A stretch of DNA of 55,701 nucleotides from contig CAYJLE010000017.1 in NCBI GenBank assembly GCA_964370985.1, positions 1 through 55,701 on the forward strand. The letters are read 5' to 3'. Both the position numbers and the translations under genes were made by a program. Source of the stretch: JAHDVS01 sp964370985 (lineage in GTDB: Bacteria > Actinomycetota > Thermoleophilia > Gaiellales > Gaiellaceae). Below are positions 25,319-35,398 of the stretch, piece after piece. The notes under the pieces are model-generated. The model saw only the letters and a list, made by a program, of their open reading frames with translations. It ran no database searches and had not been told where the DNA came from. Each line of letters opens with the position of its first letter. The stretch's first letter is position 1.

Positions 25319-25858
25319 ATGGACGTCGTGCTGCTCACTGACGTGGACAAGGTCGGCCTGCGCGGCGAGGTCGTGGCCGTCTCGCGCGGCTACATGCGCA
25401 ACTACCTCCAGCCGCGCCGGCTGGCCCAGCCTGCGACGCCCGGGCTGGTTGCCGAGGTGCGCCGCCGCGAGGCCGAGCGAGGTCGCCAGGAGGCGAGGAG
25501 CGCCGAGCAGGCGCAGACGATCGCCGAGACGCTGACGAAGACGGTGCTACGCATCGAGGCGAAGGCCGGCACGCAGGGCGTGCTGTTCGGGTCGATCACG
25601 CCGACCGACGTCGCGGACGAGCTGTGGCGCGTCCGCCGCGTGCGCATCGACCGGCGCAAGATCGGGCTGCCCGAGCCGATCAAGCGGGTCGGGCGCTACG
25701 AGATCCCGATCGAGGTCTTCCAGGACGTCCACGTGACGGTGAAGACCCTCGTCGTGCCCGAAGGCGGCGAGCTCCCCGACGAGGAGCCGGAGCTCGAGGA
25801 GTCCCCCGCCGCGGAGGCCTCCCCGCCGCCAGCCGACGGCAGCCCCGACGGCGCCTGA
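25319..25858 (+). CDS. rplI: 50S ribosomal protein L9
   Basis: A 179-residue bL9: the N-terminal rRNA-binding domain MDVVLLTDVDKVGLRGEVVA with VSRGYMRNYLQPRRLA, a long connecting helix, and a C-terminal domain (GVLFGSITPTDVADEL). The last 25-30 residues are an extra acidic Pro/Ala/Glu-rich tail (EEPELEESPAAEASPPPADG) beyond the usual ~150 residues. Confidence 0.95.
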   Translation: MDVVLLTDVDKVGLRGEVVAVSRGYMRNYLQPRRLAQPATPGLVAEVRRREAERGRQEARSAEQAQTIAETLTKTVLRIEAKAGTQGVLFGSITPTDVADELWRVRRVRIDRRKIGLPEPIKRVGRYEIPIEVFQDVHVTVKTLVVPEGGELPDEEPELEESPAAEASPPPADGSPDGA

Positions 25859-26207
25859 CACGCCGCGGCGCGCGGCACACCGCTCCCCACCGACATCTCT
25901 CTCCCCGGCCGGCTGGCGCGCCGGCCGGGACCGTCCGCCGCGGGGACCCGGCCCGGCCGGCTTGCCCACATGCGGGAGCGCCCCGCTGCACAGCCGTGTG
26001 GACGGTGCCAGGAACTTCCCGCTCCGAGCGGGTAACGGGCGCACAGGTCCCTGTGGCCCTCCGGGTCATTCCGTCCGGCGCCCGTGCAATCCTGAATGTC
26101 CTTTTCCCTGCAAATCGCGGTGCGCCGGGCCCGCCGCGGGCTGTGGAGAGCACTTATCGACAGGACATGACTCGAAGCGCCGAAGCTGATTAAGTCGATC
26201 CCCGCGC
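25859..26207 (+). other. 349-bp intergenic region before dnaB
   Basis: No gene is supported here. It holds the strong hairpin at 25904-25929 and, closer to dnaB, weak DnaA-box-like strings (TGTGGAGAG at 26142-26150, TTATCGACA at 26154-26162, one to two mismatches from the consensus). It must also carry the dnaB promoter, but no confident -10/-35 pair was identified. Confidence 0.4.
25904..25929 (+). terminator. Terminator hairpin after rplI
   Basis: CCCGGCCGGC pairs perfectly with GCCGGCCGGG over 10 bp with a 6-nt loop, 45 nt after the rplI stop. There is no U-tract, as expected for high-GC terminators. Confidence 0.65.
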
Positions 26208-27545
26208 ATGACCCAGGTAGCCCAGACCGCACCCGTCCCGCCCCAGTCGCTCGACGCCGAGGAATCCGTCCTCGGCGCGATGATGCTCGCCCCCGGCGCG
26301 ATCGCCGCCGTCTCGGAGGTGCTCGACGACGGCGACTTCTATCGGGAGAGCCACGCGAAGGTCTACCGGGCCGCGCTCGCCCTGTACGCGAAGGGCGAGC
26401 CGGTCGACGCGATCACGGTCGTCGACGAGCTCGAGGAGCGCGGCGAGCTCGAGGACGTCGGCGGCCGGGCGCGCATCCACGAGCTCGCCTCGCTCGTCCC
26501 GGCCACCGCCAACTCCGGCCACTACGCGCGGATCGTGCGCGAGGCCGCCACCCTGCGCGGGCTGATCCGCGCGGGCGGCGAGATCGCCCGCCTCGGCTGG
26601 GAAGGCGTCGGTGAGCCCGTCGAGCTGGTCGACCGCGCCGAGCAGATCCTGTTCGCCCTCTCCCAGCAGCGAGTGCACGGCGACTTCACCCACATCGAGC
26701 AACTGCTCAAGGAGAGCTTCGAGCGCATCACCCAGCTGTTCGAGTCCGGCGCGGAAGTGACCGGGCTCCCCTCCGGCTTCCGCGACCTCGACAAGCTCAC
26801 GTCCGGCTTCCAGCACGGCAACCTCGTCGTCGTCGCGGCGCGCCCGAGCATGGGCAAGTCGGCATTCGGGCTGTGCGTTGCCGCGAACCTCGCGATCCGC
26901 CACCGCACGCCGGTCGCCGTGTTCACCCTCGAGATGTCGACCGCGGAGGTCACCCAGCGGCTGATGTGCAGCGAGGCGAAGGTGGAGTCGCAGCGGCTGC
27001 GCAACGGCCGGCTCGCCCCCGACGACTGGCCGCGCCTGACCGCGGCGTGCGACAAGCTCGCGAAGGCGCCCATCTACATCGACGACACCGGCTCGGTGAC
27101 GATGATGGAGATCCGCTCGAAGGCCCGGCGACTCAAGTCGAAGCACCCGGACCTCGGGCTGATCGTGATCGACTATCTCCAGCTCATGACCTCGGGCACC
27201 TCGGCCGAGAACCGCGTCCAGGAGGTCTCGCAGATCTCGCGCAACCTCAAGCTGCTCGCGCGCGACCTCGAGCTTCCGATCCTCGCCATGTCCCAGCTCT
27301 CCCGCGCGGTCGAGCAGCGGCACGACAAGCGGCCGATCCTGTCCGACCTGCGCGAGTCCGGGTCGATCGAGCAGGACGCCGACCTCGTCGCGTTCCTCTA
27401 CCGCGACGACTACTACAACGACGAGTCCGACCAGCAGGGCATCGCCGAGGTGATACTCGCGAAGCACCGCAACGGCCCCACCGACACCGTGAAACTCTCG
27501 TTTCTCAAGCGCTACGCGAAGTTCGCCGACCTCGCGGCCGTCTGA
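26208..27545 (+). CDS. dnaB: Replicative DNA helicase
   Basis: A 445-residue hexameric 5'-3' helicase. The N-terminal DnaG-interacting domain (PPQSLDAEESVLGAMMLAPG) is followed by the RecA-like motor with Walker A in VVAARPSMGKSAFGL, Walker B in LIVIDYLQLM and RESGSIEQDADLVAFLYRDD. No intein is present. It is isolated by intergenic sequence from rplI and followed by purA, a common actinobacterial neighbourhood. Confidence 0.96.
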   Translation: MTQVAQTAPVPPQSLDAEESVLGAMMLAPGAIAAVSEVLDDGDFYRESHAKVYRAALALYAKGEPVDAITVVDELEERGELEDVGGRARIHELASLVPATANSGHYARIVREAATLRGLIRAGGEIARLGWEGVGEPVELVDRAEQILFALSQQRVHGDFTHIEQLLKESFERITQLFESGAEVTGLPSGFRDLDKLTSGFQHGNLVVVAARPSMGKSAFGLCVAANLAIRHRTPVAVFTLEMSTAEVTQRLMCSEAKVESQRLRNGRLAPDDWPRLTAACDKLAKAPIYIDDTGSVTMMEIRSKARRLKSKHPDLGLIVIDYLQLMTSGTSAENRVQEVSQISRNLKLLARDLELPILAMSQLSRAVEQRHDKRPILSDLRESGSIEQDADLVAFLYRDDYYNDESDQQGIAEVILAKHRNGPTDTVKLSFLKRYAKFADLAAV

Positions 27546-27587
27546 CCCGGCGCGGCCCGCGGGCCGGCCCGCCATAATCCGCAGCAC

Positions 27588-28886
<1,299 letters not shown>

Positions 28887-28923
28887 TCGCCCGGAGGGAG
28901 AAGGCCGGCCGCCGGCGGGTACC

Positions 28924-29574
28924 ATGAGCCCCGTGAGCCGCTGCGCCGGAGTGGTGCTGGCAGGCGGTCTGTCGTCGCGCATGGGCAAGCCCAAGGCTGC
29001 GCTCGAATGGCGCGGGACGCCGCTCGTTGCCGGCATCTCGGGCCTGCTCGCGCGAACGCTCGACGGGCCGATCGTCGTCGTGCGCGCGCCCGGGCAGGAG
29101 CTGCCGCCGCTCCCTGCGGGCGTCGAGATCGCCGAGGACGAGCGCGCGGGGCGCGGGCCGCTCGAGGGCCTCGCCGCCGGCCTGCGAGCTACCGGTGGAC
29201 GCGCCGACCGCGCCTTCGTGTCGTCGACCGACCTGCCGCTGCTGCAAGCGAGCTTCGTGAGGCGCGTCACGGCGGCGCTCCGGGAGGGAGTGGATGCCGC
29301 AGTTCCGCGATTCGGCGGAAACACCCACCCGCTGGCCGCCGCGTACCGCCTGACGGTGCTTGCCCGGATCGAGATGCTGCTCGAGGCTGACCGCCTCCGG
29401 ATGTCGTCGCTCCTCGACGAGATCGCGGTCCGGTGGCTCGACCCGGACTGGCTCCTCGCCGATCCCGACCTCGCAGCCGACGACCCGCAGCTCGACTCGC
29501 TCCTGAACCTGAACGGGCCCGCCGACGTCGCGGCCGCGCTCGCCGCACTCGCCTCCCGGGGACAGTGCGCATGA
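28924..29574 (+). CDS. mobA: Molybdenum cofactor guanylyltransferase
   Basis: A 216-residue nucleotidyltransferase: VVLAGGLSSRMGKPKAALEW (GTP-binding signature), then RGPLEGLAAGL and FVSSTDLPLLQ (metal-binding Asp). It makes the bis-MGD form of the cofactor used by DMSO-reductase family enzymes such as the formate dehydrogenase on the opposite strand. It converges with fdhD. A GTG four codons in (28936) follows TACCAT by 7 nt and is an alternative leaderless start. Confidence 0.9.
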   Translation: MSPVSRCAGVVLAGGLSSRMGKPKAALEWRGTPLVAGISGLLARTLDGPIVVVRAPGQELPPLPAGVEIAEDERAGRGPLEGLAAGLRATGGRADRAFVSSTDLPLLQASFVRRVTAALREGVDAAVPRFGGNTHPLAAAYRLTVLARIEMLLEADRLRMSSLLDEIAVRWLDPDWLLADPDLAADDPQLDSLLNLNGPADVAAALAALASRGQCA

Positions 29575-29622
29575 GCCCCGCCCCGACTCCTAGCGGCTAC
29601 GCCGGCCGCGGCGGAGCGAGCT

Positions 29623-30477
29623 TCATGCCTCGAGCTGGATCCGCTCGGGGTGCGTGTACACGCTGAAGCGACCCTCCCGCAGGAATCCGACCAGCGTCAT
29701 GCCCAGACGGCGCGCCGCGTCGATCGCCAGCGTGGAGGGAGCGGAGACCGCGCAGAGGATCGGGATCCCGGCGACGGCAGCTTTTTGAACCAGCTCGAAG
29801 CTGGCACGGCCGGAGAGGAAGGCGACCCCCTCGCTCGCCGGCAGCCGGCCCGCGAGCAGCTCGTGGCCCACGAGCTTGTCCATCGCGTTGTGCCGACCGA
29901 CGTCCTCGCGCAGAACCGTCAGCGAGCCGTCGGCCCGGAACAGCGCGGCGGCGTGGATGCCTCCGGTAGCCTCGAACACGGCCTGGGCAGCTCGCGCCGT
30001 GTCGGGCAGTTGCAGGATCATCGAGGCCCGGACGGACGGGCCGGGGGCAAGCGCCGCGCAGGTGACTTCGACCTGGTCGATCGACGCCTTCCCGCAGACG
30101 CCGCAGCTCGAGTTTGCGTAGAACGTGCGCTGGAGCTGTCCAGGGTCGAATGGCCGGCGCAAGTGCACCGTGGCGACGTTGTACCACTGCTCGGCCGGCC
30201 CCTCCGGCTCGCAGTAGCGAATCGTCGCGATCTCCTCCCGGGAGCCGATGAGTGCCTCCGTGAACAGAAGCCCGGCGGCGAGCTCCATGTCCGCGCCCGG
30301 TGTACGCATCGTCACCGCGATGTCGACGGGCTCCTGCCCGGGCCCGGCAACGCGGATCTGGAAGGGCTCCTCGGTCGCGACGCGGACCCTGCGCGACGTG
30401 ACGGAATCGCCGTCGACGACGGTGATGCGGGTCTGCGTCGCGGTGCTGCGGATCGTGGGGCGCTGGGTCAGGGGCAC
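29623..30477 (-). CDS. fdhD: FdhD, sulfurtransferase required for formate dehydrogenase
   Basis: A 284-residue FdhD-family protein that passes sulphur from cysteine desulphurase to the Mo cofactor of formate dehydrogenase. The CxxC sulphur-relay loop appears in NSSCGVCGKASIDQVEV. Other conserved segments are DMELAAGLLFTEALIGS, TGGIHAAALF, VLREDVGRHNAMDKLVG and FLSGRASFELVQKAAVAGIP. The GTG start is 17 nt after the iron-sulphur subunit gene, completing the fdh operon. Confidence 0.95.
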   Translation of the reverse strand: MPLTQRPTIRSTATQTRITVVDGDSVTSRRVRVATEEPFQIRVAGPGQEPVDIAVTMRTPGADMELAAGLLFTEALIGSREEIATIRYCEPEGPAEQWYNVATVHLRRPFDPGQLQRTFYANSSCGVCGKASIDQVEVTCAALAPGPSVRASMILQLPDTARAAQAVFEATGGIHAAALFRADGSLTVLREDVGRHNAMDKLVGHELLAGRLPASEGVAFLSGRASFELVQKAAVAGIPILCAVSAPSTLAIDAARRLGMTLVGFLREGRFSVYTHPERIQLEA

Positions 30478-30493
30478 GTCGGCCCCGCCAACG

Positions 30494-31423
30494 TTAGCGA
30501 CCCCGGGCGTGGACGTGCTGGACGCCGAAACGCCCCTTGACGCAGAGGTTGCCGCGCGTGATGTCGTGATCGTCCGGCGAGGTGACCTTGACGATGCGGT
30601 TGTCCTGGACGTGCAGAGTCAGGTTGCACCCCACCCCGCAATAGGGGCAGATCGTGTCCGTCTGCGCCTGGCGCGACTCGTCCCAGGCACCCTCGGCTCG
30701 CAGCTCGTGCTCGCTCGTGAACATCAGCGCACCCGTCGGGCAGACGGCGATGCAGTTCCCGCAGTAGACACAGGCCGACTCGGGGAGAGGGGCGACGTAC
30801 TCGGTCGAGATGCGCGCGTCGAAGCCGCGGCCCGCGACGGCGATGGCGAAGGTGTTCTGGTGCTGCTCGCCGCAGGCGTCGACGCACTTGTAGCAGAGGA
30901 TGCACTTCGCGTAGTCGCGCACGTAGAGCTCGTTGTCCACCTTGATCGGTGACGCCACGGTGGCCGCGGTCTGGCCGTCGGGCTCCTCGTGGTGGCCGGC
31001 CCGCCTGCGCTCGCGCTCGAGATCCGGAGGAGCAGGCGGACCGTACCGCTCCGGCTCGGCGCCGTAGCGCTCCAGGTAGCCCGCGGCGACCGGCGTCGTC
31101 GAGAGATCGACGGAGGACGCGAGCAGCTCGAGCACGAGCTTGCGGCTGTGGCGGACACGCTCGGAATCAGTTCGAACCTGCATTCCCGGCTCGACCCTGC
31201 GGGAGCACGCCGGCGCCAGCACGCGGGCACCCTCGAGCTCGACGACGCACACCCTGCAGACGTTCGCGGGCCTGAGCGTCTCGCCGTGGCAGAGCGTCGG
31301 CGTGTCGATGCCGAGCTTCCGGCAAGCGTCGAGAATCGTCGAGCCTTCGAAGACTCGAACGGGCTCGCCGTCGACCTCGAGGTCGACCATGCGCCGGGCC
31401 GTCAGGAGCTGCGCGTCGCCCAC
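30494..31423 (-). CDS. Formate dehydrogenase alpha N-terminal half: iron-sulphur subunit
   Basis: 309 residues corresponding to the N-terminal third of a NAD-dependent FdhA. Clusters in order: [2Fe-2S] (C45, C56, C59, C73); two [4Fe-4S] (C174/177/180/184 and C218/221/224/228); and the Mo-proximal [4Fe-4S] domain CPYCGVGC ... C294, with the electron-relay lysine K296 in CVKGRFG. The protein ends right after this domain (VQHVHARGR), where normal FdhA runs on into the molybdopterin domain. The Cys triad of the usual His-Cys3 cluster is missing. The start chosen is GTG 31423, one base from the previous stop, with GGGAGGGGGTGA upstream. It must pair with the Sec-containing subunit. Confidence 0.85.
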   Translation of the reverse strand: MGDAQLLTARRMVDLEVDGEPVRVFEGSTILDACRKLGIDTPTLCHGETLRPANVCRVCVVELEGARVLAPACSRRVEPGMQVRTDSERVRHSRKLVLELLASSVDLSTTPVAAGYLERYGAEPERYGPPAPPDLERERRRAGHHEEPDGQTAATVASPIKVDNELYVRDYAKCILCYKCVDACGEQHQNTFAIAVAGRGFDARISTEYVAPLPESACVYCGNCIAVCPTGALMFTSEHELRAEGAWDESRQAQTDTICPYCGVGCNLTLHVQDNRIVKVTSPDDHDITRGNLCVKGRFGVQHVHARGR

Positions 31424-31424
31424 G

Positions 31425-33272
31425 TCACCCCCTCCCGTCGAAGACGCCCAGGCGCTCGATGGCCGACTCGATCGCACCCGAGGCCGTCTGCCCGAGACCG
31501 CAGATCGACGCGTCCCGCATGCACCGACCGACCTCGGCGATTAGCGCGAGCTCGTCTCCGCGGGTCCTCCCGCCGAGCAGCCGGGCGAGCGCTTCTTCCT
31601 GGCGCACCGTGCCGACGCGGCACGGCACGCACTGACCGCACGACTCGTCGCGGAAGAACGCCGCGATGCGCATCAGCATCCGGGGGAGGTCGACGGTGTC
31701 GTCGAAGACCAGGACGACCCCGGAGCCGAGCGTCGCCGAGGCGGCGCGCGCGCCCTCGAAGCTCAGCGGGAGATCGAGCTCGTCCGGCCGGACGAAGCCG
31801 CCCGCCGCGCCGCCGAGCAGCACGGCCTGGAGCGCCCGGCCGCCGTGGACGCCGCCCGCGAGGGAGAGGATCTCGCCGAGCGTCGAGCCGAAGGGGACCT
31901 CGTAGACGCCCGGGCGCTCGACGTTTCCCGAGACGCAGAAGAGCTTCGTTCCGGTGGAGGCCTCCGTCCCGATCTGCGCGTAGGCAGGGCCGCCCTCCAG
32001 CACGATGTCGAGCACGTTCACGAGCGTCTCGACGTTGTTGACGACGGTCGGCTTGCCGAACAGGCCCTCGTCGACCGGGAACGGCGGCTTGTTGCGCGGC
32101 TCGCCCCGGAAGCCCTCGATCGAGTTGAAGATCGCGGTCTCCTCGCCGCAGATGTAGGCACCGGCTCCCTTGCGGATCTCGATGTCGAACGCGAACCCGT
32201 GTCCGAGGATGTCGTCTCCCAGGTAGCCGCGGCTGCGAGCCTCCGCGAGCGCGTGCTCGAGGATCGCGTGCGCCTGCGGATACTCGCCACGAAGGTAGAT
32301 GTAGCCGTGCACGCAGCTCGTCGCGTACGCGGCGACCGTCATCGCCTCGATCAGCGAGAACGGGTCGCCCTCCATGATCACGCGGTCCTTGAAGGTTCCC
32401 GGCTCCGACTCGTCGGCGTTGCAGACCAGGTAGTGCGGCCGGGCCGGTTGGCGGGCGACAGCCTCCCACTTGCGTCCGGTCGGGAAGGCAGCGCCGCCCC
32501 GGCCCAGGAGCTTCGAGTCGACGAGCTCGCGGATCACGCCCTCCGGCCCGAGCTCGCAGGCCCGGCGGAGCGCCGCATAGCCGCCGTGAGCACGGTAGTC
32601 GTCGAGGCTGCGCGGATCCACCTGCCCGACCCTCCTGAGGAGGCGCAGGCCCGGGTCTCCCTGCTGCGGCACGCTGGCCGCGGGGTCGACGGCGATCGCG
32701 GCCCCGTCGAGTGCCGCCAGCACGTCTCGAACCTGGGCGAGCACGTGCTCCTCGGGCTCGTCCCCCGCGAGCGTCAGCAACGCCGCAGGCGCCCGGTCGC
32801 ACTGCCCGAGGCACGGGCTTCGATACCAGGCGGAGGCGGCGGCTCCGACCTGCCCGACAGCCCCCTCGGGCCCGAACCGCTCCTCGAGCTCCGAGATCAG
32901 CGCGTCCGAGCCGCGACACTTGCACGCGAGGTCGTCGCAGACGTGCACGACGCGCGACGGGCGGGGCTCGAGCGAGAGCAGCGCGTAGAAGCTGGCAACG
33001 CCGTACGCGTCCGCCGGCGGGACGGTCAGGCGCTCGCAGACGTAGTTGAGGGCACCCGGGCTGATCCAGCCGATGCGTTCCTGGATCGCGTGCAGCGCCG
33101 GCAGCAGCTGATCGCGCCGGGCGCGCGCGCGATGGCCACCGCGCGCGATGTTCCCGGTAGCCCCGGTGCGCCGCTCACCGCCATCCCAGCCGGAGGCTGG
33201 CGGCCCGAGGACGTCGTCGACGGCGGCCCGTTCGGCCTCGATCGGCCTCACCTCGAGGAGACGCAGGTCCAC
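31425..33272 (-). CDS. NAD-binding FDH subunit, NuoE-NuoF fusion
   Basis: 615 residues. The NuoE-like part (about 40-190) carries a thioredoxin-fold [2Fe-2S] site (CDDLAC ... CLGQC). The NuoF-like part (about 225-610) has the NADH/FMN site (GRGGAAFPTGRKW, NADESEPGTFKDR, GAGAYICGEETAIFNSIEG), an SLBB segment and the [4Fe-4S] motif ESCGQCVPCRVGT with a later Cys. It passes electrons from formate to NAD+ via FMN, as in soluble FdsABG-type dehydrogenases. It lies between the two halves of the alpha subunit: 9 nt after the catalytic gene and 1 nt before the iron-sulphur gene. GTG start. Confidence 0.92.
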   Translation of the reverse strand: MDLRLLEVRPIEAERAAVDDVLGPPASGWDGGERRTGATGNIARGGHRARARRDQLLPALHAIQERIGWISPGALNYVCERLTVPPADAYGVASFYALLSLEPRPSRVVHVCDDLACKCRGSDALISELEERFGPEGAVGQVGAAASAWYRSPCLGQCDRAPAALLTLAGDEPEEHVLAQVRDVLAALDGAAIAVDPAASVPQQGDPGLRLLRRVGQVDPRSLDDYRAHGGYAALRRACELGPEGVIRELVDSKLLGRGGAAFPTGRKWEAVARQPARPHYLVCNADESEPGTFKDRVIMEGDPFSLIEAMTVAAYATSCVHGYIYLRGEYPQAHAILEHALAEARSRGYLGDDILGHGFAFDIEIRKGAGAYICGEETAIFNSIEGFRGEPRNKPPFPVDEGLFGKPTVVNNVETLVNVLDIVLEGGPAYAQIGTEASTGTKLFCVSGNVERPGVYEVPFGSTLGEILSLAGGVHGGRALQAVLLGGAAGGFVRPDELDLPLSFEGARAASATLGSGVVLVFDDTVDLPRMLMRIAAFFRDESCGQCVPCRVGTVRQEEALARLLGGRTRGDELALIAEVGRCMRDASICGLGQTASGAIESAIERLGVFDGRG

Positions 33273-33281
33273 CGGGCGATC

Positions 33282-35234
33282 CTAGCGACCGCGTGTGAGC
33301 GCAGCCGCGGGTTCCTCGATCCTCCCGCTCCCGTCGGGCGCGGCACGCACGATCTTCTCGACGCGGATCGCGGCCGCCTTGAACTCGGCGGTGCCCGACT
33401 TCGGGTCGGTCGCGTCGATCGTCAGCGCGTTCGTGTCGACCTCGCCGGGAAAGTGGAACGTCATGAACGCCAGCCCTGATCGGAGCCCGGGATCGATCCG
33501 GACGGGCGCCTCGACGGTGCCACGCCGTGAGGAGACGCGAACGATCTCCGCGTCCTCGAGCAGCAGCCGCTCGGCATCCTCCGGCGAGAGGCAGATCGCC
33601 TCGCCCCTGTGGAGAGGCGAGCGAAACCGTCCCGACTGAACGCCCGTGTTGTACGACTCGAGCCGGCGGCCGGTGGTCAGGCGGATCGGGAACTCCGCGT
33701 CGAGCGCCTCGAACGGCGGGCAATGCTCGACGACGCTGAACGGGGCCGGGGGGCCCTCCCGCGGCTCCCGCCAGAGCCGTCCGTGGAGAAACCGGGAGCC
33801 CGGGTGCTCCTCGTCGGGGCAGGGCCACTGCAAGCCGTCATGCTCCTCGAGCCGCCGGTAGCTCATGCCCCGGTGCATCGGGGACAACGATCGCAGCTCG
33901 TCCCAGACCTCCTCGGCGGCGGGGGTGCCCCAGTCACGGCCGAGACGTCGCGCCAGCTCGGTGAGGATCCACACGTCGTCGCGGGCGTCGGGCGGAGGAT
34001 CGAGCGCCTTACGCACGCGCTGGACCCGGCGCTCGGAGTTCGTCACGGTTCCCTCGGATTCGCACCAGGAGGCCGAGGAGGGGAAGACGACGTCGGCCAG
34101 CTCCGCCGTCTGCGTCATGAAGATGTCCTGGACGACGAGGAAGTCGAGCCCGCCGAGGAGCTTGCGGGCGCGCCGGATGTCCGCCTCGGACGCCGCGGGA
34201 TTCTCTCCGATGACGTAGAGGGTGCGCAGCTCGCCGCGCTCCATTGCGTCGAACATCTGCGTCAGGTGCCAGCCGTAGTGCGGCTCGAGCGAAACGCCCC
34301 ACGCGACCTCGAAGCGCGCCCGCGCCTCCGCGTCGCGCTCGATGTCCTGAAAGCCGGGAAGCTTGTTGGGGATCGCACCCATGTCGCCTCCGCCCTGGAC
34401 GTTGTTCTGCCCGCGCAGCGGGTTCAGTCCCGATCCGTAGCGCCCGACGTGCCCGGTGAGCAACCCGAGGTTGATGAGGGCGAGAACGTTGTCGACCGCG
34501 TTGTGGTGCTCGGTGATACCGAGCGTCCAGCAGATCATCGCCCGGTCTGCACGCGCGAAGGCGTGGGCCGTCTCGCGAATCGCGTCCGCCGGGACGCCGG
34601 TCAGGCGCTCCCCTTCCTCGAGCGTGAACGGCTCGACCGATGCGACGTAGTCCCGGAATCCCTCGGTCGCGCGCTCGATGAACGCCCGGTTGTGGAGCCC
34701 CGAGTGGATGATCTCGCGGGCCATCGTGTTCGAGAGGGCGACGTCCGAACCGACATCGAGCCCCAGCCACGCGTCGGCCCACTGCGCGGACGACGTGCGC
34801 CTGGGGTCGATCACGAAGAGACGCGCGCCGGCGTGCACCCCTTTGACGAGGTGGTGGAAGAAGATCGGGTGCGTCTCGCGGGCGTTCGAGCCCCAGAGCA
34901 GGATCACATCCGTCTCCTCGATCTCCTGATAGGACGACGTGCCGCCGCCCGCTCCGAACACCGTCGCCAGACCGACGACGCTGGGCGCGTGTCAGGTGCG
35001 GTTGCAGCTATCGACGTTGTTCGTTCCCATCACCTGCCGCGCGAGCTTCTGAGCGAGGTAGTTCATCTCGTTCGTGGCCTTGGAGCACGAGAAGATCCCG
35101 AACGACTTCGTCGGGTCTGTTTGACGCGCGCGGGCGAGGCCCTCGGCAGCGCGATCGAGCGCCTCCTCCCAGGACGCGGGACGAAACCCGTCGCCGCCCC
35201 GAACAAGGGGGGTCGTCAACCTGCCTGTCTGCAT
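33282..35234 (-). CDS. fdhA: Selenocysteine formate dehydrogenase catalytic subunit (split FdhA C-terminal part)
   Basis: 650 residues when the UGA at 34992-34994 is read as Sec81 (CNRT-U-HAPSVVGLATVF, the canonical Sec-His of FDH). It begins at RLTTPLVRGGDGFRPASWEE, exactly where the molybdopterin domain of FdhA starts, so it lacks the proximal [4Fe-4S] domain that is encoded at 30494-31423. It contains LLWGSNARETHPIFFHHL, RGQNNVQGGGDMG and the C-terminal cofactor-binding domain (TTGRRLESYNTGVQSGR; GLAFMTFHFPGEVDTNALT). ATG 35234 has a near-perfect GGAAGGAGGTGA, so the start is genuine. It oxidises formate at the Mo-bis-MGD site. Read without Sec it would be an 80-residue stub. Confidence 0.93.
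34962..34980 (-). promoter_or_regulatory. Bacterial SECIS hairpin
   Basis: On the mRNA, 11 nt after the UGA, CGUCGUC pairs with GGCGACG (7 bp, one U-G) around the apical loop GGUCU. This loop sequence and distance match the SelB-binding element of E. coli fdhF. It recodes UGA 34992-34994 to selenocysteine. Confidence 0.88.
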
Positions 35235-35254
35235 CCGATCTCACCTCCTTCCGT

Positions 35255-35297
35255 CGATTCCCGAGCCTGGTGCACCGGCCCGGGAATCGCCATTGTA
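35255..35297 (-). promoter_or_regulatory. fdh operon promoter and 35-bp leader palindrome
   Basis: On the minus strand a TACAAT -10 (35297-35292) is followed by an interrupted palindrome 35289-35255. Arms CGATTCCCGGGCC and GGCTCGGGAATCG form 13 RNA pairs (one G-U) around a 9-nt loop. It covers the predicted transcription start and lies 20 nt upstream of the start codon. It could be an operator for a regulator such as the divergent GAF/PucR protein, or a 5' mRNA hairpin. Confidence 0.5.
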
Positions 35298-35398
35298 CGG
35301 GGCGCTGCCCGGGTGCCATGGGCCAAGGCGCCGCGACCGGGCTCGGCGGTCACGGCCCGGCGACGCGAGGGACGGGAGTGCCTCATGGCGCATACGAT

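Noticed and set aside
34992..34994. UGA interrupting the FDH catalytic gene, as if it were a pseudogene or two genes
   Set aside because: The codon sits at the conserved Sec position before His, a SECIS hairpin follows at the right distance, and selA, selB and tRNA-Sec are present.
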